Below are positions 1 to 7,802 of a stretch of 64,000 bases of DNA, one piece after another. Source of the stretch: JACMLD01 sp044223995. GTDB lineage: Bacteria; Bacteroidota; Bacteroidia; Chitinophagales; Chitinophagaceae. The stretch's first letter is position 1; every line of letters begins with the position of its first letter. The notes under the pieces were generated by a model that had not been told where the DNA came from, made no database searches, and worked only from the letters and a program-made list of their open reading frames with translations. Location: NCBI GenBank assembly GCA_044223995.1, contig JBGALE010000004.1, positions 434,001-498,000 on the forward strand. The letters run 5' to 3'. A program made the position numbers and the translations under genes.

Positions 1-35
1 ATGCAAACGCTGTCGAGCTATCCGCTATATCTTTT

Positions 36-84
36 GAGCTACGCTCGCAACCTTCGGCACAAGCTATCGCTTGTATCTCGGTTG
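36..84. repeat. Nested hairpin sequence at the left edge
   Basis: GAGC-TAC-GCTC occupies 36-46. ACAAGC-TATC-GCTTGT (59-74) is enclosed by CAACC (48-52) and GGTTG (80-84). These arms would form a small branched structure. It lies downstream of the AbiEii stop codon, in the 163 bases before that gene. No convincing reading frame and no T-run typical of a terminator is seen there. It may be a mobile palindromic repeat or part of a structured element continuing left of the window. Confidence 0.4.
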
Positions 85-163
85 TCCCTAACAAAAGGAT
101 GCCGCTTCTATCCCTCACGCTATATACCATTCAGAAAACTAAGCATCTTGCCGACTTCCGAAT

Positions 164-1108
164 TTATCTTAGAAAAGGCAAACCATTTTGCAGCATCAAA
201 ATCTCTTTCAGTTTTTCCATAGCTTGTCTATGTTTTTTATCGTCCATTTTTGAAAGGTTGAGCAATTTCCATTGTACGGACGGCAGGTTTGAAACTTCTT
301 CAATGTTACTCAAGCCCAATAATTCCCATTGAGGATTTAGTTCTTTAAATGACAACAAAAATGCCCGCTCCTCTGCTGTCATTTCTTTATTGATAACGGC
401 TATCAGTTGTTCCCTTACCTGTTCCAGTTCTTCAACAGGAACATCCACTTTTGCCATTTGTTTGAACTCCGCCTCATATACTTCACGTATATCTTTACGA
501 TGAGGGGCAAGCAGTTCAGCCATCGGTCGCTGATGACTGGTTAAGAAAACGAGGAATGTTTTTCGTAAATCTTGCGTGAACCCCTCATTTTCCAACAGGA
601 ATTTTATATCGAATAAATCACGGGGATGCTGCCTGTCCAATGCTGCACAAATCTTTCCGGCATATAAATCGGGTAACGAAGCCACCTGTATTTCGGCATA
701 TCCAAATTCCCGTTCTACGGTTTCGCAAACCTCCATTCGGATTTCAGGAAATACCGTTCCCCGGATAACAGGCGACAGTTCCACTTTGATACGTACATCG
801 CCTGATTGAAGAATTAAGCGGAGTGCATTGCCCTGTTCGTGGGTATTTTGTATATGGATGCCCGGAATAGTTTTCTTAATCAGCCCGCTCAACCGGGATA
901 GTGCTTCACGGATATTTACAAGTGCTTTCTCACGGGCTTCGGAGGGTAGGTACAGCAAATCAATATCTACCGACAACCTGGGCAACTCCCGATAGAACAG
1001 GTTTATGGCCGTACCACCTTTGAGCGCAAAGCATTTTTCGCTGTCCAGGAGTGGCAGTACACGTACCAGTAATTGAACTTGCCTGTAATAAATGCTGTCT
1101 TTTTTCAT
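164..1108 (-). CDS. abiEii: AbiEii toxin, nucleotidyltransferase of a type IV-class TA pair
   Basis: This is a nucleotidyltransferase of the AbiEii/AbiGii family. In characterised AbiE systems it is the growth-arresting partner that gives abortive infection against phage. Visible motifs are GGTA at residues 31-34 followed by the metal-binding D-I-D at 48-50, K-V-E at 109-111, and a C-terminal block K152 with P-R-D-L-F-D at 162-167. Together these reproduce the family's catalytic layout. The length (314 aa) is typical. The ATG lies one base after the antitoxin stop codon (TAA-g-ATG), so translation is probably coupled. It shares the operator-flanked promoter upstream of abiEi. No disruption is seen, so the toxin is probably intact. 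Confidence 0.9.
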   Translation of the reverse strand: MKKDSIYYRQVQLLVRVLPLLDSEKCFALKGGTAINLFYRELPRLSVDIDLLYLPSEAREKALVNIREALSRLSGLIKKTIPGIHIQNTHEQGNALRLILQSGDVRIKVELSPVIRGTVFPEIRMEVCETVEREFGYAEIQVASLPDLYAGKICAALDRQHPRDLFDIKFLLENEGFTQDLRKTFLVFLTSHQRPMAELLAPHRKDIREVYEAEFKQMAKVDVPVEELEQVREQLIAVINKEMTAEERAFLLSFKELNPQWELLGLSNIEEVSNLPSVQWKLLNLSKMDDKKHRQAMEKLKEILMLQNGLPFLR

Positions 1109-1109
1109 C

Positions 1110-1898
1110 TTAGGTTTGAAAATCTTTAGGGATGGTTATTTTATAGGTTTTATCAAGTTCACCGCCTTTGACGATTACCCGGTTACCGGAACCGAGGTCT
1201 ATGGTATTGGTGTGCAGTTTTGAGAACCACGTATAGTTGTGCCGTGAACCAAACCAAAGGAAAAGCCGTTTTACTTTTACGTTTGTGCAGGCTTCTAATA
1301 ACGCCTGTACTGTTCGTGGAGATAGAGAGGTCATTCCCTGTATAAGCTGGTCGGCATGTTCCAATGAGATTTTTGCGGGTACTTCATTCAGCATTTCGAG
1401 GCAGGCTCTTTCCGGACAGGATATTTTCAGTTCATCCATACCGTCTTTCCAAAAAACAGAGGAAGTATATTTGTCAGATGCTTTCTTTTCCATACCGGAA
1501 AAAAGCTCGTTCCGGGGATGCCGTATAAAGGTTATGTTTTCCGCCAGTTCATTCAGCCACAAAGGCAATTTATCATTTCCATACAGGTGAACAGTTTCTT
1601 TTTTTGAGTTAGGGAGATAATGGGAGAACCCCTTTAACTCCAATGCGGTCAAACCTCCTACAACAAAATCCGTTTCCATTATAGCTTGGAGTGTATAGAC
1701 CATGCTCTGCCACGAAAGCTGAACTTTGCCCCGTGTATAAAGCCCTTTCCACAACGATTTCAGTTGTTCGCTTTTCACAAGGTTATCAATGGCATGTTTA
1801 TCCAAAGCAGCCTGTTCAACCAGCCAGTTGCGGGTTACAATCGTACTTTCGGGCATTATTTGCTCCAATAGTTTACGCCTTTCCGGGTTAAGCGCCAT
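1110..1898 (-). CDS. abiEi: AbiEi antitoxin, winged-helix autorepressor
   Basis: This is an AbiEi-family antitoxin. The N-terminal ~55 residues form the winged-helix domain seen in the family (residues ~18-55, containing VTRNWLVEQAALD and KGLYTRGK), followed by the C-terminal domain that neutralises the toxin. Known members antagonise AbiEii and also repress their own operon by binding inverted repeats in the promoter. That arrangement is present here: two 23-bp copies of an operator flank the promoter at 1918-2002. The gene precedes abiEii, as usual for the antitoxin. The ATG at 1898 leaves a leader of about 38 nt. Placement directly after the excision operon suggests cargo that stabilises the element. 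Confidence 0.9.
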   Translation of the reverse strand: MALNPERRKLLEQIMPESTIVTRNWLVEQAALDKHAIDNLVKSEQLKSLWKGLYTRGKVQLSWQSMVYTLQAIMETDFVVGGLTALELKGFSHYLPNSKKETVHLYGNDKLPLWLNELAENITFIRHPRNELFSGMEKKASDKYTSSVFWKDGMDELKISCPERACLEMLNEVPAKISLEHADQLIQGMTSLSPRTVQALLEACTNVKVKRLFLWFGSRHNYTWFSKLHTNTIDLGSGNRVIVKGGELDKTYKITIPKDFQT

Positions 1899-1917
1899 AT
1901 TTACCTGTTTTAATTCA

Positions 1918-2002
1918 GACGGCGTTTATCGCCGTTGAAACAAAGTTAGATAAATAAATTGTTTGCTACAAGTAAAAATGACGGCGATAAACGCCGTTGA
2001 AA
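1918..2002 (-). promoter_or_regulatory. abiE promoter flanked by two inverted operator repeats
   Basis: On the minus strand a -7 box TAACTTTG lies at 1948-1941 and a -33 TTG at 1971-1969, 20 bases apart, matching the Bacteroidota consensus. Two 23-bp elements bracket it: 1918-1940 and 1980-2002, both of form GACGGCG-n5-CGCCGTTGAAA. Their palindromic cores (ACGGCGTTTATCGCCGT and its exact reverse complement) have centres at 1927 and 1989, 62 bp or about six helical turns apart. AbiEi proteins are known to bind inverted repeats cooperatively for autorepression. The geometry here would cover the start site on one side and the -33 region on the other. Confidence 0.85.
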
Positions 2003-2016
2003 ATTATATTTATAAA

Positions 2017-4092
2017 CTATTTATTTTTCTTCTCAAATTCAAAAGCGGTATCCCCGTTATCTTTCAGTACGATACAGGCATCGAACTTTTTGCCTGCTTT
2101 GCTTTTCATGCCTTTGATAAGGCTGGTTTTTCCTTTGTTCACAAGGTTTTCTATTTCGGAAAGGCTTAACTGTACTCCGCAGATATTGCGGAATTGAAGC
2201 CAGTTACAAGCCTCATCGGGGCATTTGACTACCTTATCCCGGATAAGCAATTGACGGATTTTACATTTGGGGCAGGTCAGTTCGGGGTGCTTTTCATTTG
2301 CAATGCTCATGCTCAACAATTCCTGCGTAATGGAAGTGGCATAGCTTTCCATTTCGGTATGGAAAGCCGTAGCATCTGCCTCGTTGCTTTCAATTTTCTG
2401 CAATGCCATTTCCCATTCGGCGGTCATAGCTACATCGGCAATCCGTTTATCTTTTACCGATTGGTAAACCTGCAATCCCTTTTCGGTAGGGATAAGGGAT
2501 TTCTTTTCACGCCTGATATAATCCCGCTTAAATAATGTTTCTATTATCGCCGCTCTCGTAGCAGGTGTGCCAATGCCGATGCCTTGCAGGGCTTTCCGTT
2601 CGTCTTCGTTCTTTATTTCTTTGCCTGCATTTTCCATAGCAGACAATAAGCCCGCTTCGGTATAAAGCACCGGCGGTTTGGTTTTCTTTTCCAGCACTTC
2701 GGCATTTTTGATTTTCAATTCATCTCCTGCCTTTAGTTCCGGCAGTTCCAATATCGGTTCACTGTCTTCCTCTGTAAAATTGCCCCTGATGGCACGCCAT
2801 CCCGGTTCCAGAATTTTGCACCCTTTCACCGCAAAATCATAATGTAAAACCTGCAAAGCGATGTCGGTTATTTCTTTGGAACAAACCTGCGATATGGCTT
2901 CCAGCAGGCGCAGGGCAATCATATCATATATGGCATCTTCTTTTGCAGGCAATGCAGATGGTATTTTTTCGGTGATGAGCAACCCATGATGGTCTGTTAC
3001 CTTTACATCGTTCACGATACGTTTATTGAAACGTCCCCATTTTATTTTGGCAAGGGCTTCCTTGCAGGAGGCTCTTGCATCCATTGCCCTGATGAGCGCA
3101 GGAATTTCAGCCCACATATCTTCCGGTATGTATTTGCTGCCGGTGCGGGGATAGGTGATAAACTTCTTTTCATACAGGCTTTGGGCTATGTTCAATGTTT
3201 CTTCGGCAGAAAGCCCTAATTTTTTGTTGGCTTCCTTTTGCAAGCCTGTCAGGTCAAATAGTAAAGGCGGTTGCTCCGTAACGTTTTTCTTTTCTACGGA
3301 TGTAACCGTTGCGGTTCCGCTTCGCTGGATGGATTTAAGGGTATCGTCGGCAAGTTTCCTGTCGTCCCATTTAGTTTTGGAAAGGCTTTTAAAATCTATA
3401 AACTCCTTACGGTGTTCCAACTGTATTTGCCAATAGGTCTGAACACTAAAGTTTTTGTTTTCCAGATACCGCTTGCATACAAGGGCAAGCGTAGGCGTTT
3501 GTACCCGACCGAGCGAATACACGCCACGTCCTGCGGCAATGCTTAACGCCTGCGAAGCATTGATGCCTACCAGCCAGTCCGCCCGGCTCCGCCCTTGCCC
3601 GGCACGATACAGCCCGTCAAAATCGCTTCTGGGTTTCAGGTTGTCAAAACCCTGCTTAATGGCTTTCTCCGTTAGCGAACTTATCCATAAACGCTGAAAG
3701 GGCTTGCCGCATTTCAGGTATTCATAAATGTACCTGAATATAAGCTCACCCTCACGCCCGGCATCGGTAGCCACGATAATGCTATCGCAACGGCTGATGA
3801 CCTGCTCTATAATTTTCAACTGCTTTATTGCTCCGCTATCGGGAACATAGCTTTTATCCTTTTTTATCTTCCGTACCGTCAGCAAAAAAGGATTGGGCAA
3901 TATGGGCAGGGCTTCCCTTTGGAAACCCGGTAGTCCGTAGTCTTCCGGCATAGCCAACCCGACTAAATGCCCCAACGCCCATGTAACCTGATAGCCGTTG
4001 CCTGTCAGGTAGCCATCCTTTTTATCGGTGGCTCCCAACAAGGCGGCTATCTCACGGGCTACGCTCGGTTTTTCGGCAATCACTGCTTTCAT
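2017..4092 (-). CDS. topB: Type IA DNA topoisomerase III, Exc-type element protein
   Basis: This is a complete topoisomerase III-like enzyme (691 aa) that relaxes or decatenates DNA by single-strand passage. The Toprim domain carries E7 and the acidic D110-A-G-R-E-G motif. The active-site tyrosine is Y314 in the block TYPRTGSK. The C-terminus has a four-cysteine zinc-ribbon-like segment (CPKC, then C and C around residues 605-635) and a small additional domain ending in a lysine-rich tail. Position after the DUF3945 gene matches CTnDOT exc, whose product is a topoisomerase needed for efficient excision. Unusually for this phylum, a strong Shine-Dalgarno AAGGAGGA (4106-4099) precedes the ATG. 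Confidence 0.92.
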   Translation of the reverse strand: MKAVIAEKPSVAREIAALLGATDKKDGYLTGNGYQVTWALGHLVGLAMPEDYGLPGFQREALPILPNPFLLTVRKIKKDKSYVPDSGAIKQLKIIEQVISRCDSIIVATDAGREGELIFRYIYEYLKCGKPFQRLWISSLTEKAIKQGFDNLKPRSDFDGLYRAGQGRSRADWLVGINASQALSIAAGRGVYSLGRVQTPTLALVCKRYLENKNFSVQTYWQIQLEHRKEFIDFKSLSKTKWDDRKLADDTLKSIQRSGTATVTSVEKKNVTEQPPLLFDLTGLQKEANKKLGLSAEETLNIAQSLYEKKFITYPRTGSKYIPEDMWAEIPALIRAMDARASCKEALAKIKWGRFNKRIVNDVKVTDHHGLLITEKIPSALPAKEDAIYDMIALRLLEAISQVCSKEITDIALQVLHYDFAVKGCKILEPGWRAIRGNFTEEDSEPILELPELKAGDELKIKNAEVLEKKTKPPVLYTEAGLLSAMENAGKEIKNEDERKALQGIGIGTPATRAAIIETLFKRDYIRREKKSLIPTEKGLQVYQSVKDKRIADVAMTAEWEMALQKIESNEADATAFHTEMESYATSITQELLSMSIANEKHPELTCPKCKIRQLLIRDKVVKCPDEACNWLQFRNICGVQLSLSEIENLVNKGKTSLIKGMKSKAGKKFDACIVLKDNGDTAFEFEKKNK

Positions 4093-4114
4093 AATAGTTC
4101 CTCCTTTTTAGTGA

Positions 4115-5596
4115 TTACCTTTTGATGCCTTTGGATTTAGCCGGAGCTTTTGGCGCATCCTGCTGTTGCTGCTGCTTTTTGTCGTTCGGCGTTTGCTGCT
4201 GCGGCTTCAAAGGTTCTTTGACATTCTTCGTAGCCTCGTTGGTTTTTCCATCGGAATTAACTGCGACCTGCGTTTTATTTGCTTCGGCAGGCTGTATTTT
4301 CTCTTTCAGCTTATTGGGATTTGTGAAAGAAAAATCTGTTTTACCAGTTTCCTTATTGAACGTGATATAGCCTTGATAGCTTTTACCTTTCTTGTCAATT
4401 AGCCCATCTATATGAATTGTTATCCCCGCATTATACTTTTCATATTGCTGGTCGGTCAGCTCTTTACCTCTGTATATGTGTGGTGCTTCATACGGTGGCT
4501 GTCCCTGCTGCCTTGTCTGTTGGCTTTGTGTCTGGTTGTGCGCATTGCTCCTGTCAAAAAGAAATTCTATGAAACGCTTATCGGCATTGTACTGAATGGG
4601 CGAACTGAACGGTTCCCCTTTCTTAGAAATCATACCCTCCAAATGAAACGGTTTACCATCGAGCAAAGTCTGTTTTTGCTCTGCGTTGAGTATTACGCCT
4701 TTAAATTCATTGGGTATTCTCATCCATTCCTGCCGTAATGCAACAACCTCATTTGTCAATCGGTCAATGCTGATAATGGACGGTATTTTTTCCCCGGTCT
4801 TGGGGTTGGTCAAATCCACCACACGCCCCATGTTCCCGGTTTTGAGCAAATTCTCTTTATCCTCTTTGGTAAATTCATGACCAAAGAAAGGCGCATCAAG
4901 GTTCGGCTCTTTACGGATGCCGTGAATGGCAACAACTGCACTGCCGTTTTCACCGGGTTGAAGTGAAAGCCTTGCATCCATACGGGTAACTGCCGTACCG
5001 AGGTTAAGGCTTATCGGCATTAATATATTGGTTTTATACCCTTTTAACAGGGTGTCCATTACGCCTGCTTTTTCAAGCCTTTCCTTGCTCAATCCGAGGT
5101 TGTTCATGGTTTCCCAATCAATCTGCTCCGGCTTGAAACGGTATTCGGTTGTTTCCGGTGTTGCTTGTGCTGTTGTCATATCTTTTTTATTTTCCTGTTG
5201 CTGTTCTTTTGGCTGTTCCTTTTGTTGTTCTTTGGGTTCTTTGACCTCATGCTTTGCCATTACTGCTTCGCCCTCTTTGGTGGGCGCATCAACCTGTTTC
5301 TGCATTTCTTTGGCGGTATCAACCGCTTCCGAAGCAGGAACTTTAAAAAAGTTGAAGTGAGAGGGGTTTTTAAGCTGCCGCCAAAAGTTGGAGAAGAAGT
5401 TGGAAAATACATCCCCGCTCTTATCCACCCGCATAAACTGGCTTTGGTTCTTTTTATCGGCATCCACGGTTTGCAGTTCGCCGTTTTTGTCTATGCCTGT
5501 AACTGCCTGGATTTTCTTTTTGTCTTTATCCAGTACCAGCAAAATATCCGAAAGCTGTTCGGGTAATTGCGGATTTTCAATAGTCTGTTCGCTCAT
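4115..5596 (-). CDS. DUF4099/DUF3945-type element protein (Orf3 position)
   Basis: This is a 493-aa protein of the family carried next to topB in Bacteroidota conjugative elements. The N-terminal ~85 residues (LVLDKDKKKIQAVTGID onward) form a conserved domain. A low-complexity Lys/Glu/Gln linker follows (residues ~90-140). Two related DUF3945-like segments come next, around GKPFHLEGMISKKGEPFSS and GKSYQGYITFNKETGK, each with a short IxHIDGL- or LDGK-type lead-in. The C-terminus is very rich in Gln, Lys and Pro. It lies 22 bp upstream of topB, so the two are probably cotranscribed. In CTnDOT orf3 sits at this place. The biochemical role is not known, and no enzyme motif is seen. Confidence 0.8.
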   Translation of the reverse strand: MSEQTIENPQLPEQLSDILLVLDKDKKKIQAVTGIDKNGELQTVDADKKNQSQFMRVDKSGDVFSNFFSNFWRQLKNPSHFNFFKVPASEAVDTAKEMQKQVDAPTKEGEAVMAKHEVKEPKEQQKEQPKEQQQENKKDMTTAQATPETTEYRFKPEQIDWETMNNLGLSKERLEKAGVMDTLLKGYKTNILMPISLNLGTAVTRMDARLSLQPGENGSAVVAIHGIRKEPNLDAPFFGHEFTKEDKENLLKTGNMGRVVDLTNPKTGEKIPSIISIDRLTNEVVALRQEWMRIPNEFKGVILNAEQKQTLLDGKPFHLEGMISKKGEPFSSPIQYNADKRFIEFLFDRSNAHNQTQSQQTRQQGQPPYEAPHIYRGKELTDQQYEKYNAGITIHIDGLIDKKGKSYQGYITFNKETGKTDFSFTNPNKLKEKIQPAEANKTQVAVNSDGKTNEATKNVKEPLKPQQQTPNDKKQQQQQDAPKAPAKSKGIKR

Positions 5597-5683
5597 AATA
5601 CTGATTTTTTAATGTTGTAATTTTCCGAAAGTAGGCGAAGCCTGTACGCACTGGCGGTATCTGTCTTCCATTGGCGTAGTTTG

Positions 5684-5992
5684 TCATGTATTGTCCTTTG
5701 TGCGTTGCAGGGGTGCATTAAAACTTTCCCTGATGAACTGATGCACATCGGATAGCTTGTAATACAGCTTGCCGCTAATGGTGTAGTACGGCAGCTTGCC
5801 GGACGAGCGGTAACGCTGTAAAGAGCGGTGGCTGATTTTCAGCATTTGCAGCAAATCCTGATTATCCAGTAATTCTTCACCGTCTATGCTGTTGCGCTGT
5901 TTCTGTATATCGCTGATATTGTCGTTCAGTATATCAAAACGCTCCATAATGCGTTCCATCCATGCGATAAATTCCATTCTGTCTATGTTCAT
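5684..5992 (-). CDS. Xis-type helix-turn-helix protein
   Basis: This is a small (102 aa) HTH protein of the excisionase/MerR-like class. The N-terminus (residues 1-40) is predicted helical and polar. From about residue 43 the pattern LLDNQDLLQMLKISHRSLQ then RSSGKLPYYTISGKLYYKLSDV gives the recognition helix and wing typical of HTH_17 proteins. Position between rteC and the orf3/topB pair matches xis2d of the CTnDOT excision operon, where such proteins bend the attachment site and act as recombination directionality factors. Only one Xis-like gene is present here, whereas CTnDOT has two (xis2c and xis2d). Confidence 0.8.
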   Translation of the reverse strand: MNIDRMEFIAWMERIMERFDILNDNISDIQKQRNSIDGEELLDNQDLLQMLKISHRSLQRYRSSGKLPYYTISGKLYYKLSDVHQFIRESFNAPLQRTKDNT

Positions 5993-6131
5993 ACCGATAC
6001 GCTTTAATTACTGTACAAAATTGAATTGCGTGGCTCGGTTTGTCTTCCGATACGTGTCTATCAAAAAGGCAGATTTTTTGATTTTTTGCGTTTGGTATAA
6101 AGTGCGGTTTATAAACTGTTTGCTGCATTTT

Positions 6132-6178
6132 ACCATAAATGGTGGGCTTCAAAACAGAGGATGTGTCTATATACACAT
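6132..6178. promoter_or_regulatory. Candidate RteC-responsive control region
   Basis: The rteC-to-xis interval (5993-6246) contains two palindromes: ACCAT-AA-ATGGT at 6132-6143 and ATGTGT-N6-ACACAT at 6161-6178. RteC of CTnDOT is known to activate the excision operon from inverted half-sites upstream of its promoter, so these are candidates for the binding site. No clean TAnnTTTG box was found between them and the xis start, so assignment is tentative. Confidence 0.35.
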
Positions 6179-6191
6179 ATAGGCAAACAGG

Positions 6192-6230
6192 CAAAAAAAG
6201 AACAGCACCGATGATGCTGTTCTTTTTTTG
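6192..6230. terminator. Bidirectional terminator downstream of rteC
   Basis: This is a long perfect hairpin. CAAAAAAAGAACAGCA (6192-6207) pairs with TGCTGTTCTTTTTTTG (6215-6230) around a seven-base loop. The GC-containing inner stem has A-runs on one side and T-runs on the other, so it can stop transcription in both directions. It ends 16 bp past the rteC stop codon and would separate rteC from the excision operon. Confidence 0.85.
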
Positions 6231-6246
6231 AAAGACAAGATGAAGA

Positions 6247-7095
6247 TTAGTAGCTATCTTCCTTGTCCATGTATTCCTCTAAACCGGATTTCAGTTGGTC
6301 TATAAATAACGTCCGGGAACCGGAGCGGGTCTTCATGCGGTGGAAGCTGTTATGAATATCGTTAAGCGAAACACGAAATAACACCTGAAATACCATGCTT
6401 ATTTTCCGAATGCCTATTTTCCCGTGTGCAATGGCTCCCGCCGCATAGAGTGCGTAAATCAATTCAATAAGGGCGTTCTTTGATTGTGTCCAAAAAATAT
6501 CTTTCGTTTCATCGTTTTGTAACAGAATATCCGGGTTTTGTTCGGGATTTATTTTTGTCGTCAGGTAATTATAGATGAGTTCGTTGCCGATGATTTTTGC
6601 CACCTTATAATCGAAATAAGTCGAAAATTTCGGGTCAATCTCAAACACGAAGCTGTTCAGCCCGTCATAGTAATTAATGTTTCCTAACATAAAATACTGT
6701 TCGTCCCGGTCAGTTCTGCCGGAACGGTAGTACCTGTAAAAATCCGAATTGCAGATATACTCCGTGTATTCCTGTTTCAGTTCTTTCAGTTGCAGGGCGA
6801 AATAACTTTGGTACAAATTTCCGGTATTTGCGGGGCAGGCTGTTTCAATCCGAAATACCTTGTTGTAGTAAATAAGTTTGCCCAGGATATTAGGCTTTAC
6901 CTGTCTGAAAAAATGGATTTCATCGTTTTTATCGGAAAAGCCCTCCTTTATCACATCTTCTTTGACAGTACGCAGGAGTTCCTGAAGATAAAGCGTCATC
7001 TGATACGCCTCGTCAATAACGCTGGATGTTTCGGCAGAAAACTTTCTTTCCTGTTTTTGTATTTCCGAAACAATTTTGTGTAACGGATGCTTCAT
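6247..7095 (-). CDS. rteC: RteC, activator of conjugative-element excision
   Basis: This is a RteC-family protein of 282 aa, close to the usual length. The family is recognised by the helical N-terminus and the central block with NIxYYDGLNSFVFEIDP and FSTYFDYKVAKIIGNELI. The C-terminus (KIGIRKISMVFQVLFRVSL and NSFHRMKTRSG) has the basic helical pattern that binds DNA. In CTnDOT, RteC is a two-domain winged-helix protein that switches on the excision operon. Here it is separated from that operon by a terminator and 254 bp, consistent with an independent transcription unit. The upstream rteA/rteB two-component genes are missing from the window. Confidence 0.88.
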   Translation of the reverse strand: MKHPLHKIVSEIQKQERKFSAETSSVIDEAYQMTLYLQELLRTVKEDVIKEGFSDKNDEIHFFRQVKPNILGKLIYYNKVFRIETACPANTGNLYQSYFALQLKELKQEYTEYICNSDFYRYYRSGRTDRDEQYFMLGNINYYDGLNSFVFEIDPKFSTYFDYKVAKIIGNELIYNYLTTKINPEQNPDILLQNDETKDIFWTQSKNALIELIYALYAAGAIAHGKIGIRKISMVFQVLFRVSLNDIHNSFHRMKTRSGSRTLFIDQLKSGLEEYMDKEDSY

Positions 7096-7174
7096 AGTTA
7101 AGATTTGCTTTCATTAAGGGTAAGATTACGAATACAAAGTTTATCTTTAACTATGACTTTGTTTCCCAAGTTGA

Positions 7175-7187
7175 ACCCAAGTTGGGT
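7175..7187. promoter_or_regulatory. Palindrome upstream of rteC
   Basis: ACCCAA-G-TTGGGT is a perfect inverted repeat 80 bp upstream of the rteC start. A second partial copy, CCCAAGTTG, lies at 7165-7173, giving two tandem half-elements 12 bp apart. In CTnDOT, rteC is activated by RteB. Whether this is such a site cannot be decided from sequence. Confidence 0.35.
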
Positions 7188-7250
7188 AAGATTTTTTTGA
7201 TAAAAGGGTACTTTGGGCGTTGGCAGATATTTTTGCAAAGAGCACCCGCA

Positions 7251-7499
7251 TTATCTTAATTTTGCTCTTTTTATAGGTTGCAGAGGTTGAGGACTGGTAG
7301 GTTTATCAATTTTCGGGGAAGCTGTATCTGTTTGATTTTTAATGTCTTTTAGCTGGTTTAGCCGCCGCAAATCTTCTAATAACGAGTTCGAGTTTTGTCC
7401 CAATAAGTTCACGAAGTGACGACGCAACCACGCGATGAGCGTGGTTTTTGCTTTAGCAAAAAGAGACGGGAAGTTTATCCCGCAATATTCGGGAAGTCC
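7251..7499 (-). pseudogene. Orphan C-terminal coding tail joined to the repeat array
   Basis: The minus strand has an 82-codon open frame that ends at TAA (7251-7253), has no start codon and is bounded upstream by TAG at 7502-7500. Its last ~50 residues lie outside the repeats and look like a real protein tail: SNSLLEDLRRLNQLKDIKNQ followed by a Pro/Lys-rich end closing in QPIKRAKLR. The upstream 32 residues are one translated copy of the 99-bp repeat. If the TAG were CAG, as in the other copy, the frame would continue to 7769. It may be the remnant of a mobilisation gene, which often precedes rteC in such elements. That identity is a guess. Confidence 0.45.
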
Positions 7500-7693
7500 C
7501 TACGGGGTCACAAAGTGACGTCGCAGCCACGCGATGAGCGTGGTTTTTGCTTTAGCAAAAACAGACGGGAAGTTTATCCCGCCATATGCGGGAAGTCCCT
7601 GCGGGGTCACAAAGTGACGGCGCAGCCACGCGATGAGCGTGGTTTTTGCTTTAGCAAAAACAGACGGGAAGTTTATCCCGCAACATGCGGGAG
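7410..7693. repeat. Array of ~2.9 tandem 99-bp hairpin-rich repeats
   Basis: Units begin near 7412, 7511 and 7610, an exact 99-bp period, with only a few substitutions between copies. The third breaks off at about 7693. Each unit contains successive short hairpins: GTCAC-AAA-GTGAC, CCACGC-GATGA-GCGTGG, TTTTTGC-TTTA-GCAAAAA and CGGGA-n6-TCCCG, the last overlapping an alternative CCCGC-n5-GCGGG. Because 99 is a multiple of three, all frames stay open through the array, which creates long but probably spurious ORFs on both strands. The CCACGC/GCGTGG stem recurs alone at 8787-8813. Confidence 0.9.
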
Positions 7694-7802
7694 ATTTCTG
7701 TGATATCTCAGCAGGTTTGGCTGAAGTGGACAAAGCTTTAAATCTTTCTTTACGGGACGTGTTATCCAATTTAGCAGAAAATATCTTTAAATATCATCAG
7801 TA

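Larger units (their letters stand above)
1..7693. mobile_element. Fragment of a CTnDOT-like integrative conjugative element (excision module)
   Basis: Five consecutive minus-strand genes (rteC, small HTH protein, DUF3945 protein, topoisomerase III, then the AbiEi/AbiEii pair) match the known order of the CTnDOT excision region: rteC followed by xis2c/xis2d, orf3 and exc. In that family RteC activates the excision operon and Exc is a type IA topoisomerase. No integrase, relaxase, coupling protein or Tra gene is visible. The element therefore either continues beyond position 1 or is a remnant. The right limit is inferred from the orphan coding tail and the 99-bp repeat array, after which the genes look chromosomal. 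No att site could be recognised. Confidence 0.75.

Noticed and set aside
7410..7693. CRISPR-like array
   Set aside because: Units are contiguous 99-bp tandem copies with no variable spacers, and no cas genes are near.
7416..7703. 95-aa plus-strand protein made of 33-residue repeats
   Set aside because: It is the translation of the hairpin repeat, whose length is a multiple of three. No independent start signal is seen.
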